The notes beneath the pieces were generated by a model. That model was given only the letters and a program-made list of their open reading frames with translations, was not told the DNA's origin and did not search any database. Made by a program: the position numbers and the translations under genes. A stretch of DNA of 64,000 nucleotides, taken from assembly GCF_000819745.1 (NCBI RefSeq), contig NZ_CDDA01000021.1:58279-122278 (forward strand), given 5' to 3'. This stretch comes from Aeromonas bestiarum (GTDB taxonomy: Bacteria > Pseudomonadota > Gammaproteobacteria > Enterobacterales > Aeromonadaceae). Of the stretch, positions 16,037-25,587 are shown piece after piece (position 1 is the first letter of the stretch; every line of letters starts with the position of its first letter).

Positions 16037-17329
16037 TTAGTGCAGCTTCAGGGTCGGACGCAGCACCCGATTGATGCGACCCACCAGCATGATGAGGCCG
16101 GTCTTGACGTAGCCGTGCAGAGCGACCTGGTGCATCCGATAGAGCGAGATGTACACCATGCGAGCTATGTAGCCTTCCACCATCATGGAGCCGCGCATCA
16201 GGTTGCCCATCAGGCTGCCCACGGTGGAGAAGCGACTCAAAGAGACCAGCGAGCCGTGATCGTGATAGAGGTAGGGCTTCATCTCGCCCCCTTCCAGCTT
16301 GGCCAGGATGTTCTTGTACGCCTGGGTCGCCATCTGGTGGGCGGACTGGGCGCGCGGCGGCACGAACTTGCCATCCGGCTGCGGGCAGGCGGCGCAGTCA
16401 CCGATGACGAAGATATTCTCGTCACGGCTGGTCTGCAGCGTCTCTTTCACCACCAGCTGGTTGATGCGGTTGGTCTCGAGTCCGGCGATATCCTTCATGA
16501 AGTCCGGCGCCTTGATACCGGCGGCCCACACCATCAGATCCGCTTCGATGAGCTCGCCATCCTTGGTGTGCAGACCCTCGCTGGTCGCCTCGGTGATCAT
16601 GGTGGCGGTACGCACGTCCACCCCCAGCTTCACCAGCTCCTGATGGGCGGCGCCACTGATGCGCTCCGGCAGTGCCGGCAGAATGCGGGGGCCCGCTTCC
16701 ACCAGGCTCACCTTCAGGCTGTCGGTGGTAAGGTTCTTGAAACCGTAGGCATAGAGCTGCTCGACCGCGTTGTAGAGCTCGGCAGAGAGCTCGACGCCGG
16801 TGGCACCGCCGCCGACGATGGCGATCTTCACCTTGTCACCGGGCTGGTATTCGGTGGCGAATTGCAGGAAGCGGTTCATCATGCTGTTGTGGAAGCGGTG
16901 TGCCTGGGAGGGGCTGTCCAGGAAGATGCAGTGATCCTTGATGCCCTTGGTGTTGAAGTCGTTGGAGACGGAACCGATCGCCATCACCAGGATGTCGTAG
17001 GGCAGTTCCCGCTCGTTGACCACTATGTCACCGTTATCGTCGACGATCTTCGCCAGTACGATGCGCTTTTCGTCGCGCTTGATGTCGGTCAGGCTGCCCA
17101 GCTGGAAATCGAAACCATGGTTCTTGGCATGGGACTGGTAGCTCAGGGCATCGATGCCCGCATCCATGGAGCCGGTGGCCACTTCGTGCAGCAGGGGTTT
17201 CCACAGGTGGGTACGGTTGCGATCGACCAGGGTGATCTTCGCCTTGTTCTTCTTGCCCAGCTTGCGACCCAGGCTGGTGGCCAGCTCCAGACCGCCGGCC
17301 CCGCCGCCGACGACAACAATATTGGTCAT
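16037..17329 (-). CDS. ndh: NADH:quinone dehydrogenase, type II
   Basis: Non-proton-pumping NADH oxidation to the quinone pool, at the inner-membrane surface. 430 aa, close to E. coli Ndh. The N-terminal FAD-binding motif is [13 protein letters not shown], and the second GxGxxG is [14 protein letters not shown] for NADH. The quinone-side motifs [10 protein letters not shown] and [11 protein letters not shown] are present, and the C-terminal amphipathic helix has [20 protein letters not shown]. Next to ycfP, as in E. coli. A 21-nt stem-loop separates the two. Confidence 0.96.
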   Translation of the reverse strand: MTNIVVVGGGAGGLELATSLGRKLGKKNKAKITLVDRNRTHLWKPLLHEVATGSMDAGIDALSYQSHAKNHGFDFQLGSLTDIKRDEKRIVLAKIVDDNGDIVVNERELPYDILVMAIGSVSNDFNTKGIKDHCIFLDSPSQAHRFHNSMMNRFLQFATEYQPGDKVKIAIVGGGATGVELSAELYNAVEQLYAYGFKNLTTDSLKVSLVEAGPRILPALPERISGAAHQELVKLGVDVRTATMITEATSEGLHTKDGELIEADLMVWAAGIKAPDFMKDIAGLETNRINQLVVKETLQTSRDENIFVIGDCAACPQPDGKFVPPRAQSAHQMATQAYKNILAKLEGGEMKPYLYHDHGSLVSLSRFSTVGSLMGNLMRGSMMVEGYIARMVYISLYRMHQVALHGYVKTGLIMLVGRINRVLRPTLKLH

Positions 17330-17357
17330 GGTTAATTACCTCGGTTCCATTAAAGCG

Positions 17358-17378
17358 AAGGGAGCCATCGGCTCCCTT
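17358..17378 (-). terminator. stem-loop between ycfP and ndh
   Basis: AAGGGAGCC / GGCTCCCTT 9-bp stem with a three-base loop. On the minus strand it follows ycfP, with a short T/A-rich tail. It may be a partial terminator. Confidence 0.55.
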
Positions 17379-17407
17379 GATAGTTGAATCCATGACGTGA
17401 CGATCAA

Positions 17408-17947
17408 TCAGGCTTCCTTGAAAGCCTTCATCTGTTGCAGGTGATGAGAGATGTTCCTGAACTTGTGAGTCTCTCGCTCATCCCACACGATGTTGTAATA
17501 ATTCTTCAATTCACGCTCAGTTTCGCCATTATCGCGGATTTCATCCTGAACGGAAAGGATGCAGAGGCAATTTCCTGAATTTTTACTACGAAATTCAGAC
17601 ACACATTTGGTGCCTATATCCTCGTACTCTTCCGGTCTGTCGATCTTGCCCTGCATGGTGATCTCGGGGTGCAGGTTGGGATTGAAGATCACCTGCTTGA
17701 TGCCGCACAGGAAGCCGATCCGCTCGCTCCAGTAGCCTCCCAGCCCTACCCCGCAGATGAGGGGCTTGGGGTCCGTGCTCATGTCGAGCTGCTTCTTCAC
17801 TTCCTTGAGCAGGTGGCTCATGTCATGACGGGGGTGAACCGTGCTGTAGTGCACGAAACGCACATCATCATCGATAAACTGCAACTGCAGCACTTTTTCA
17901 TGATTGCCGGGGCTGGTGGCATCAAAACCATGCAGATAGATGATCAT
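17408..17947 (-). CDS. ycfP: YcfP (UPF0227) esterase-like protein
   Basis: 179 aa, matching E. coli YcfP nearly end to end: [18 protein letters not shown] at the start, [20 protein letters not shown] in the middle and [20 protein letters not shown] near the end. The alpha/beta-hydrolase fold is kept, but the usual nucleophile elbow reads G-V-G-L-G-G (no Ser at the centre), as in the family; an enzymatic role is unproven. The start at 17947 is fixed by the conserved N-terminus. In E. coli it sits between nagZ and ndh; here ndh is retained and nagZ is not in this window. Confidence 0.95.
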   Translation of the reverse strand: MIIYLHGFDATSPGNHEKVLQLQFIDDDVRFVHYSTVHPRHDMSHLLKEVKKQLDMSTDPKPLICGVGLGGYWSERIGFLCGIKQVIFNPNLHPEITMQGKIDRPEEYEDIGTKCVSEFRSKNSGNCLCILSVQDEIRDNGETERELKNYYNIVWDERETHKFRNISHHLQQMKAFKEA

Positions 17948-18069
17948 GGACAAGACCTCAAAAACTGTGTCGGTTCTATCGAACCTACCCCAGCGGCGGG
18001 GCCCTGCGCCACCAAAACATCCCACTTTCTTGCTTTGGATCACGCCTCCGGTTGCGGATGAAACCAGAT

Positions 18070-18152
18070 TGAGAGCCCCTTCCCCCTGCGCGAGTATCAA
18101 AGTGAGAGCCCGCCAGGCAGAAATGATACGCCGACTACCAATGTGAGAGCCC
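18070..18152. repeat. three 9-nt direct repeats in the ycfP-permease gap
   Basis: TGAGAGCCC occurs at 18070, 18103 and 18144, each preceded by an A/T-rich half (AGAT-, AAAG-, AATG-). The spacings are 33 and 41 nt, about three and four helical turns. The gap (17948-18435) is divergent, so these may be operator copies for one or both genes. The rest of it shows no gene. Confidence 0.35.
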
Positions 18153-18435
18153 GTCCCGCGGGCCAGCAAACGATTGCCCTTCATAGCTTTCCAACCCTGT
18201 GATCCCGTCCACAAAACCACCGGCAGGCGCATCACTACCAAGCCAATGCGCACGTTTTGTGCAGTATCCGCCTCCATGGGTGCGCAGCCGGGCTGGCCAT
18301 CCACGCCGACCACGATGCCTGCGCGCACAGGATCGGCGCCCGTCCCCCTGTCCAACCCATCCCGGGTCCCTGAGCGGGGCAGCCAGCCCCATCTTGCCCG
18401 GCCCTGCCGGTCGGGCCGCAAGGAGTGAGGTATTC

Positions 18436-19833
18436 ATGAACCAGACCAATGCCCCCGGGACGACCACCCACAGTCCCGTCGATGAAGTGGAACGCATGCT
18501 CCCCCCTGGCCAGCTCTTTACCCTGGGTTTGCAACATGTGCTGGTGATGTACGCCGGCGCCGTGGCGGTGCCGCTGGTGATAGGCGGCAGCCTGGGGCTG
18601 CCCAAGGATCAAATCTCTTATCTCATCAGCTCGGATCTGTTCTGCTGCGGTATCGTCACCCTGCTTCAGTGTCTGGGGATAGGCCGGTTTGCCGGGATCC
18701 GGCTGCCGGTCATCATGTCGGTCACCTTCGCCGCCGTCATGCCCATGCTGGCCATAGGCGCCAACCCGGATCTGGGGCTGACCGGCATCTTCGGTGCCAC
18801 CATAGCCGCCGGGATCCTCTCCACCCTGCTGGTGCCCCTGGTCGGTCGCCTGATGCCGCTCTTCCCGACCGTGGTGACGGGTGTGGTGATCACCTCCATC
18901 GGGATCAGCATCATGCAGGTGGGGATCGACTGGATGGCGGGGGGCAAGGGCAATCCCGAGTACGGCAGCCTGCGCTACATAGGCACCAGCTTCCTGGTGC
19001 TGGCCTTCATCTTGCTGGTGACCCGCTTCACCAAGGGCTTTTTCAGCAACATCTCTGTGCTGCTCGGCATACTGTTCGGCTTCGTCATCGCCATCGGCAT
19101 GGGCGAGGTGAATCTGACAGGCCTGGATGAGGCGGCCTGGTTTGCCCCCATAGTGCCGTTCGCCTTCGGCTGGCCCACCTTCGATCCCATCTCCATCGCC
19201 ACCCTCACCGTCATCATGCTGATCACTTTCATCGAATCCATGGGGATGTTTCTGGCGCTCGGCGACATAGTCGGTCACCCGGCCAGCCGGGGCGACATAG
19301 TGCGGGGACTGCGGGTGGATGGCATAGGAACCGTGATTGGCGGCATCTTCAACAGCTTCCCCCACACCTCGTTTTCCCAGAATATCGGGCTGGTGAGCGT
19401 GACCGGGGTGTCGAGCCGCTGGGTCTGCGTCATGTCGGGGGGGATACTGCTCGCCTTTGGCCTGATCCCCAAGATGTCGCTGATGGTCGCCTCCATTCCC
19501 CCCTTCGTGCTCGGCGGCGCCGGCATCGTCATGTTCGGCATGGTGCTGGCCACCGGCATTCGCATCCTGGCGCGGGCCGATTACAACAGCAACCGTCACA
19601 ACCTCTACATAGTCGCCATCAGCCTGGGAATAGGCATGATCCCCACCGTCTCCGGCCACTTCTTTCAACACTTTCCCGCCGCGCTGCAGCCGCTGCTGCA
19701 CAGCGGTATCCTGCTGGCGACCCTGAGCTCGGTGCTGCTGAACCTCTTCTTCAACGGCTACCAGCCGGATCTCAGCCACCAGCCCCGCCCCTTGCTGGTA
19801 GGCCCGGTTCGGCCAGTCGCCCCCCGGCCATAA
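18436..19833 (+). CDS. NCS2 family purine (xanthine/urate type) permease
   Basis: 465 aa, 12-14 hydrophobic segments, the size of XanQ/XanP. Family signature QNIGLVSVTGVSSR is present, together with the TM8 acidic motif FIESMGMFLALGD (the substrate-binding Glu in XanQ) and the TM3 motif RLPVIMSVTFAA. The N-terminus PPGQLFTLGLQHVLVMYAGAVAVPL is typical of the xanthine/urate branch rather than UraA. Should import a purine base with H+. GAGTGAGG precedes the ATG at 18436; longer in-frame starts lack a ribosome site. Single gene. Confidence 0.88.
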   Translation: MNQTNAPGTTTHSPVDEVERMLPPGQLFTLGLQHVLVMYAGAVAVPLVIGGSLGLPKDQISYLISSDLFCCGIVTLLQCLGIGRFAGIRLPVIMSVTFAAVMPMLAIGANPDLGLTGIFGATIAAGILSTLLVPLVGRLMPLFPTVVTGVVITSIGISIMQVGIDWMAGGKGNPEYGSLRYIGTSFLVLAFILLVTRFTKGFFSNISVLLGILFGFVIAIGMGEVNLTGLDEAAWFAPIVPFAFGWPTFDPISIATLTVIMLITFIESMGMFLALGDIVGHPASRGDIVRGLRVDGIGTVIGGIFNSFPHTSFSQNIGLVSVTGVSSRWVCVMSGGILLAFGLIPKMSLMVASIPPFVLGGAGIVMFGMVLATGIRILARADYNSNRHNLYIVAISLGIGMIPTVSGHFFQHFPAALQPLLHSGILLATLSSVLLNLFFNGYQPDLSHQPRPLLVGPVRPVAPRP

Positions 19834-19888
19834 AAAAACCGCCGGGCAGATACACTGCCCGGCGGCGCCTTCACGTGCCAGAGTCCCC

Positions 19889-21697
19889 TCAGCCGCAGGT
19901 CTGCTCGAAGCGATCCACCGCCGCCGCCACCAGCGCCATGCTGCCCTGCCAGAAGGCAGCCTCGCGGATATTCTGACCTAGGTGTTTTGCCACCAGATCT
20001 TCGGCGCTCATGCGGCCGGTATCGCGCAGCAGGGCGCGATACGCCTCGGCCACGTTCGTTTCCCCCGCCGCCTGACGGCTCATCAACTGCTGATAGACCC
20101 CCAGGCTGAACAGATAGCCAAACAGATAGGGGTAGTTGTAAAACCCGAGCCCGGCGATGGAGAAGTGCGCCTTGGCCGCCCAGAACATGGGGTGGTAACG
20201 GCAGAGGCTCCCCTCATACCAGCGGCCCCACGCCTCGTCGGTCAGGGTCTTGAGCCGCTCAGCCGACACATAGCCCTGTCCGCGGGCGGTCACCAGCGCC
20301 TGTTCGAAGTCGAAGCGGGCCGGAATATTGACCAGGAAGGTGGCGGCGCCGTCGGCCTCGGCCCAGGCGATGGCCTGCTGCTGCTCCGGCGTCTGCGCCT
20401 GTTCGAACAGGGCGCTGCGCACCAGGGTCTCGGCGAAGATGGAGGCGGTCTCCGCCAGCGTCATGGGGTAGCTGCGCTGGCTCATGGGCAGATCGCGAAT
20501 GAGCCAGTTGTGCCAGGCGTGCCCCAGCTCGTGGGCGAGCGTGATGACGTTGTCCATGGTACCGGCATAGGTGATGAAGACCCGCGGTTCCACCGGATCG
20601 GCAAACTTGGTGCAGTAGGCACCGGTACGCCGGTTCGGGGTAGGCGCCGCATCGATCCAACCCTTCTCGGCCATCATGCGGGCAAATGCCCCCATCTCGG
20701 GATCAAAACGAGAGAATGCCTCGGCGATGATCTCGATGGCCTCCTCGAACGGGATCTCGCGGCTGCTGGCGGCCGGGGGCGGTGCAAACAAGTCCTCCGG
20801 CCCCGGATCTGTGATGCCGAGTCGCTTCGCCATCAGCCCCAGCGCCCGCTGGCCCAGACCCCGGGCGTGATAGGTCTCGGCCATGAGGGTATCCAGGGTG
20901 GTGCGCTCTATGTGGCTCTGATGGCAGGAGAGATCCAGCGCATCCAGCGTTCGCTGCTTGCCGCGCTGGCGCGAAAGCTCCAGCCGCCAGCCGTTGAGGG
21001 CATTGAGGATGGCCGCCACCGTATCCTGCTCCCCTTCCCAGCCGGCACTGATGGCGTCGAAGGCTTCCCGGCGCAGTGCCCGCACCGGGCTGGAGAGCAA
21101 GTTGCTGGCCTCGGCCAGCCCCATCTCGCGGCCATCGATAACGAGGCGGATCTTGCCTACCAGATCGTTGTAGAGGTTGCCCCAGGCGTGCAACCCGTCG
21201 GTGCCAAGCCCAATCACCAGCTGCTCGGCCTCCACCGGCAGGCGCTGATCCTGCAAGCGGCGCTCATGGCGCAGCCGGTAATCCTCTTCTCCGAGCAAGG
21301 GATCCAGCATCAGCCGCTCAAACTCGGGCTCGGGCAGTCCCAGCATCAGGTCTTCGACCGGGGCCAGGGTCTTGAACAGATCGGCGTTGAGGGCGCGGGC
21401 GCGGGAAGCCAGCTGCTTGGCGAGCACATCGCGGGCATCCTGACTGCCCTTGCAGGCCGCCAGTATGGCGACGTTCCAGCCGATATTGCGGATCCGCTGG
21501 GCCCGCAGACGCACTTCGCGCAAAAAATCGGGCAAGGCATCGGTGTTGCCCAACACCTGCTCAAGACCGTCGATAAAACCGGCAAGCTCGGCGAGGTTGG
21601 CTCGGGCCAGGCTCATGTCCGCTTCCAGCTCGGGGCAGTCGAGGGCGGGATAGATATGCTGGTTGTGCCACTGTTGTGGGTAAATTCGTTGCTGCAT
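19889..21697 (-). CDS. M3 family oligoendopeptidase, copy 1
   Basis: 602 aa zinc metallopeptidase. The active-site motif HELGHAWH lies in the block NVITLAHELGHAWHNWLI, followed by the third-ligand Glu region LAETASIFAETLV, as in PepF/oligoendopeptidase F. The N-terminal two thirds form the helical lid that limits substrates to short peptides. Start at 21697, aligned with the N-terminus of its neighbour. Cytoplasmic. Adjacent to a second M3 gene with the same architecture, so this is a tandem duplication. Confidence 0.9.
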   Translation of the reverse strand: MQQRIYPQQWHNQHIYPALDCPELEADMSLARANLAELAGFIDGLEQVLGNTDALPDFLREVRLRAQRIRNIGWNVAILAACKGSQDARDVLAKQLASRARALNADLFKTLAPVEDLMLGLPEPEFERLMLDPLLGEEDYRLRHERRLQDQRLPVEAEQLVIGLGTDGLHAWGNLYNDLVGKIRLVIDGREMGLAEASNLLSSPVRALRREAFDAISAGWEGEQDTVAAILNALNGWRLELSRQRGKQRTLDALDLSCHQSHIERTTLDTLMAETYHARGLGQRALGLMAKRLGITDPGPEDLFAPPPAASSREIPFEEAIEIIAEAFSRFDPEMGAFARMMAEKGWIDAAPTPNRRTGAYCTKFADPVEPRVFITYAGTMDNVITLAHELGHAWHNWLIRDLPMSQRSYPMTLAETASIFAETLVRSALFEQAQTPEQQQAIAWAEADGAATFLVNIPARFDFEQALVTARGQGYVSAERLKTLTDEAWGRWYEGSLCRYHPMFWAAKAHFSIAGLGFYNYPYLFGYLFSLGVYQQLMSRQAAGETNVAEAYRALLRDTGRMSAEDLVAKHLGQNIREAAFWQGSMALVAAAVDRFEQTCG

Positions 21698-21852
21698 CAA
21701 ACGCTCGTCATCAATATCAGGGGGCAGAGGCTGCCTGGGGTGAAATGCGCGTGGCCGGGCCGCTGCGGACTCGCCACGAAAGAAACAGGGGCCGCAGAGG
21801 CGACCCCGAACGGCCGGTCTGATCAACCGATGCGATCAGATGGGCCAGCCCG

Positions 21853-23631
21853 TCACACCAGTCGCTCGAGGCGGTCGACCGCCTCCTCCACATAGCGCAG
21901 GCTCTCCTGCCAGAAGGCGGGTTCGCGAATGTCGACCCCCAGGTGTTTCTCCACCAAATCCTCGGCGCTCATGCGGCCCGTGTCGGTGAGCAGCGCGCGA
22001 TAGGCGTGGGCAAACTCGCCCCCGGCCCGCTCCTTCTGGGCATAGAGCCCCAGGCTGAACAGATAGCCGAACAGGTAGGGGTAGTTGTAAAACCCGAGAT
22101 CGGCGATGGAGAAGTGGCACTTGCTGGCCCAGAACAGCTCGTCGTACTGGCTGAGGGTGTCACCATACCACTGCTGCTGCGCGGATTTCATCATCTGCCG
22201 CAGCTGGCTTGCCCCCACATAGCCCTGCTCTCGCGCTGCCACCAGCGCCCGCTCGAAGGTGAAGCGGGCGGGGATGTCGAGCAGCAGGCTGGCGGCCCGC
22301 TCCCCGTCCAGCCAGGCGATGGCCCGGCGCGGCTCCATCTTGTCGGTGGCGGCCAACAGGGCATCACGCACCAGGGCCTCGGCAAACAGGGAGGCAGTCT
22401 CGGCCAGCGTCTTGGGGTAGTCGCGCTGCTCCAGCGGCAAGTCCCGCAGCAGCCAGCTGTGCCAGGCGTGCCCAAGCTCGTGAGCCAGGGTGATGAGGTT
22501 GTCCATGGTGCCCTCGAAGGTGAGAAACACCCGAGGCTCGGGGGGATCGGCATATTCGGTGCTGTAGGCACCGCTGCGCCGGTTTGCGCTGGGGGCCGCG
22601 TCAATCCAGCCCTTGTCGGCCATCATGCGGGCAAAGGCCCCCATCTCGGGGTCAAAGCCGGCGAAGGCATCGGCCACCAGGGTCAGCGCCTGCTCGAAGC
22701 TGAGCGAGGCCGGAGTCGCGGCGGGCGCCGGGGCATAGAGATCCCAGGGGGCAAAATCGCTGATCTGCCGGGCGCTGGCCATGGCGCGCAGGGCTCGCCG
22801 CCCCAGCGTCTTGTGGGCGTCAGCCTCGGCCATCAGGGTATCCAGGGTGGCGCGCTCGATATGGCTCTGATGACAGGAGACATCCAGCGCATCTAGCCGA
22901 CGCGTCTTGCCACGCTGGGCGGCGAGCTCGTTGCGCCAGCCGTTGATGGCGTTGAGGATGGCGGCCACCGTCTCCTGCTCTGCCTGCCAGGTGGCCTGAA
23001 TGCCGTGCCAGGCGCTGGCACGACGCGCCCGCTCCGGGTGGGCCAGCAGATTTTCCGCCTGGGCCAGCCCCATGGGCTCTCCGTCCACGACAGGCCTGAG
23101 CCGGCCCACCAGGCTGTCGTAGAGATCCCCCCAGCCTTGCAGTCCATCCACTCCCAGCCCCGCGATCAGCTGCTCGCTCTCCAAGGAGAGCCGTTGATCC
23201 TGCTGACGCCTGTCGTGACGGATGGCATAGGCCAGCTCGAACAGCTCGGGATCCTGCAACAGGGCCCGCACCTGCCCCTCGGGGGCACTTGCCCAGAACA
23301 GGGCCACTGGCTTGCTGAGCTGGGCCAGGCTCGCCTGCAACTGCTGACCACGGGAGAGCAGCGCACGCGCCGCTTCGTCGCGACCATTGCGACTGAGCCG
23401 GTTATAGGCATAGGTCTGGCTGTTCCAGGCCAGCCGGCAAACGTCGTTCCAGCAGGATCTGATGGCCCGCAGCAGGTGGCGCAAGGCATTGATGTCGGTA
23501 GTCTTGGGCAGTTCATCCAGCAAGTGCTGCAGGCTGTTCAGGGTCTCGCGGGCACGCTGGAAATCGACGTCGATCGCCGGGCAATCGGTGGCGGCATAGA
23601 TGTGATCATCCAGCCAAACGGGTGGGTTCAT
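21853..23631 (-). CDS. M3 family oligoendopeptidase, copy 2
   Basis: 592 aa, paralogous to the gene at 19889. The shared blocks are DALDVSCHQSHIERATLDTL, DPEMGAFARMMADKGWIDA, NLITLAHELGHAWHSWLL and LAETASLFAEALV. Zinc ligands (HExxH and the downstream Glu) are intact, so both copies should be active. Start at 23631, set by AAGGAC 5 nt upstream and by MNPPVWLDDHIYAATDCPA, which lines up with its paralogue; the 54-residue extension to 23793 is rejected. The gap between the two genes is 155 nt, with no terminator seen. Confidence 0.9.
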   Translation of the reverse strand: MNPPVWLDDHIYAATDCPAIDVDFQRARETLNSLQHLLDELPKTTDINALRHLLRAIRSCWNDVCRLAWNSQTYAYNRLSRNGRDEAARALLSRGQQLQASLAQLSKPVALFWASAPEGQVRALLQDPELFELAYAIRHDRRQQDQRLSLESEQLIAGLGVDGLQGWGDLYDSLVGRLRPVVDGEPMGLAQAENLLAHPERARRASAWHGIQATWQAEQETVAAILNAINGWRNELAAQRGKTRRLDALDVSCHQSHIERATLDTLMAEADAHKTLGRRALRAMASARQISDFAPWDLYAPAPAATPASLSFEQALTLVADAFAGFDPEMGAFARMMADKGWIDAAPSANRRSGAYSTEYADPPEPRVFLTFEGTMDNLITLAHELGHAWHSWLLRDLPLEQRDYPKTLAETASLFAEALVRDALLAATDKMEPRRAIAWLDGERAASLLLDIPARFTFERALVAAREQGYVGASQLRQMMKSAQQQWYGDTLSQYDELFWASKCHFSIADLGFYNYPYLFGYLFSLGLYAQKERAGGEFAHAYRALLTDTGRMSAEDLVEKHLGVDIREPAFWQESLRYVEEAVDRLERLV

Positions 23632-23811
23632 GATAGTCCTTGTTTGTTTGCATCCATGTGGGGTGGCCCCGCCTCTGTGGGCGAGTGCCACTGCCGATAG
23701 TACGAAGGGAGCCGGCACTTGCCCAGCCCCCATCCGAGTCAACAAACAAGACGAACAATCAGCGGTGCGACGGCCTCTGTCGGCCGTGCACAAACAGTGG
23801 ACAGGCCGCCG

Positions 23812-24729
23812 TTATTTGGCGGGTTTGAGTTTGCTCACCAGGGTCATGGCCAGCACCAGCACCATGCCCGCCACCACACCGGCCACGGCGTTGAGCAGGG
23901 TCGGTGTCACCGCGGCCAGCACGGCGCCCACGGACGGCAAGGTGGCAAGGGCTGCGGCCGCACCTTCAACCAGGTGATGGGCGAAGGGCCAGCCATGCAC
24001 CAGAATGCCGCCACCCACCATGAACATGGCGATGGTCCCCACCAGTGCCAGCAGGTGCATCAGACGGGGCGCAGTCACCAGCAGGCCCCGACCCACGGCC
24101 CGGCGCAAGGGGCTGCCATCGGGCTTTTGCAGCAGGTGCAGGCCGATATCGTCGAGCTTGACGATGAGCCCCACCAGGCCATAGACCCCTACCGTCATCA
24201 GCAGGGCTATGCCCGCCACCACAGAGATCTGCAGGCCCAGGCTGCTGCCCTGCACTGTGCCGAGCGCGATGACAATGATCTCGGCAGAGAGGATAAAGTC
24301 GGTGCGAATGGCCCCCTTTATCTTCTGCTGCTCGAAGGCCACCAGATCGTCTGGCACCGGGCCCCTGTGTTGCTCGCTCTCTGCCGCCTCGTGGGGCAGA
24401 AACTTGTGGGCCAGCTTCTCCGCCCCCTCGAAGCAGAGGTAGGCGCCCCCCAGCATCAGCAAGGGGGTGATGAGCCAGGGCACCAGGGCGCTGATGGCGA
24501 TGGCGGCAGGCACCAGAATGAGCTTGTTGCGAAACGACCCCTTGGCCACGGCCCACACCACGGGCAGCTCCCGCTCGGCCCGTACGCCGGAGACCTGCTC
24601 GGCATTGAGGGCGAGATCGTCCCCCAGCACGCCGGCGGTCTTCTTGGCCGCCACCTTGGTCATCAGGGCCACGTCATCGAGCACGCTGGCTATATCATCG
24701 AGCAGGGCCAACAAACTGGTTCCGGCCAT
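23812..24729 (-). CDS. yedI: YedI / DUF808 inner-membrane protein
   Basis: 305 aa, aligned with E. coli YedI from MAGTSLLALLDDIA. Conserved blocks include AAKKTAGVLGDDLALNA, ELPVVWAVAKGS, KGAIRTDFILSAEI and MFMVGGGILVHG. Several hydrophobic helices (about 70-100, 150-190, 225-250, 270-300) place it in the inner membrane. Function unknown. The ATG at 24729 is preferred over 24738 because it has proper ribosome-site spacing and matches the family N-terminus. Confidence 0.9.
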   Translation of the reverse strand: MAGTSLLALLDDIASVLDDVALMTKVAAKKTAGVLGDDLALNAEQVSGVRAERELPVVWAVAKGSFRNKLILVPAAIAISALVPWLITPLLMLGGAYLCFEGAEKLAHKFLPHEAAESEQHRGPVPDDLVAFEQQKIKGAIRTDFILSAEIIVIALGTVQGSSLGLQISVVAGIALLMTVGVYGLVGLIVKLDDIGLHLLQKPDGSPLRRAVGRGLLVTAPRLMHLLALVGTIAMFMVGGGILVHGWPFAHHLVEGAAAALATLPSVGAVLAAVTPTLLNAVAGVVAGMVLVLAMTLVSKLKPAK

Positions 24730-24916
24730 ATCAGGCATTCCTCATCTCAGTGGAAACATCCCCCCGGGCACACAGGCCATCTCGCCGGGCAGAGGGGGGT
24801 CCTTATTTCAGGCAAAAGATGGCACAGTGTAACGAGAAGCCGCCCGTTAGGCAGCAACCACATCAGGGTCAATTGGCCTTGTTTCACCCCGAGTCCCCCC
24901 GGCTCAAGGAGTTCCC

Positions 24917-25519
24917 ATGCAACCCTGGCAATCTCTGCTCGATTTCTGGTTTGGCGATGACGCCGACGACGCCACCCGCGCCAAACGGCAAGCCCCGCTC
25001 TGGTGGGGAAAAAGCTGCGAAACCGATGCGCTGATAACCAGCCGCTTCGGGGCACTGGCCGAAGCCGCCGCCACCGGCTCTCTGGCCCACTGGGCCGAGG
25101 TACCCGTCGGCCGGCTGGCGCTGATCCTGCTGCTGGATCAACTGCCACGCAACATCCATCGCGCCACGCCCGGCGCCTTTGCCCAGGACCCGCTGGCCCG
25201 GGATCTCTGTCTGAAGGGCTTGTCGCTGGGGGCTGACAAGGCGCTCTCGCCGCTGGCACGGGTCTTCTTCTACCTGCCGCTGGAGCATGCCGAATCGCGC
25301 GAGCAGCAAGTCCGCAGCGTGACCCTGTTCGAGAAGCTGGCGGCCGAGCAGGCCGGCGGTCCGGCGCAGGCCACCTTCGAGGGCTTCGCCGATTTTGCCC
25401 GCCGCCATCAGGTGATTATCGAACGCTTTGGCCGCTTTCCCCACCGCAACGCCATACTTGGTCGCACCGGCACGCCGGAGGAGGCCGAATTCTTGCAGCA
25501 ACCGGGCTCCGGCTTCTAG
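24917..25519 (+). CDS. DUF924 family protein
   Basis: 200 aa. Family landmarks are LLDFWFGDD at the N-terminus, WWGKSCETDALITSRFG, LILLLDQLPRNIHR, FFYLPLEHAES and FGRFPHRNAILGR. All-helical, TPR-like fold; role unknown. No signal peptide. GGAG lies about 7 nt before the ATG. Ended by a strong terminator shared with secF. Confidence 0.92.
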   Translation: MQPWQSLLDFWFGDDADDATRAKRQAPLWWGKSCETDALITSRFGALAEAAATGSLAHWAEVPVGRLALILLLDQLPRNIHRATPGAFAQDPLARDLCLKGLSLGADKALSPLARVFFYLPLEHAESREQQVRSVTLFEKLAAEQAGGPAQATFEGFADFARRHQVIIERFGRFPHRNAILGRTGTPEEAEFLQQPGSGF

Positions 25520-25537
25520 GCCAGCCACAGAGACAAA

Positions 25538-25562
25538 AAAACGGGCCCGATGGGCCCGTTTT
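25538..25562. terminator. bidirectional intrinsic terminator
   Basis: AAAACGGGCCC / GGGCCCGTTTT perfect stem with a GAT loop, between the convergent DUF924 and secF genes. Confidence 0.88.
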
Positions 25563-25587
25563 GCATGCAGGGAGTGGACAAGGGGCA

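Noticed and set aside
17948..18434. N-terminal extensions of ycfP and of the permease into their shared gap
   Set aside because: Extensions have no homology to either family, overlap each other, and lack ribosome sites; the conserved starts are at 17947 and 18436.
18235..19779. Antisense frame of over 500 codons across the purine permease
   Set aside because: His/Asp/Gly/Gln-rich shadow of a membrane protein gene; no ribosome site and no recognisable domain.
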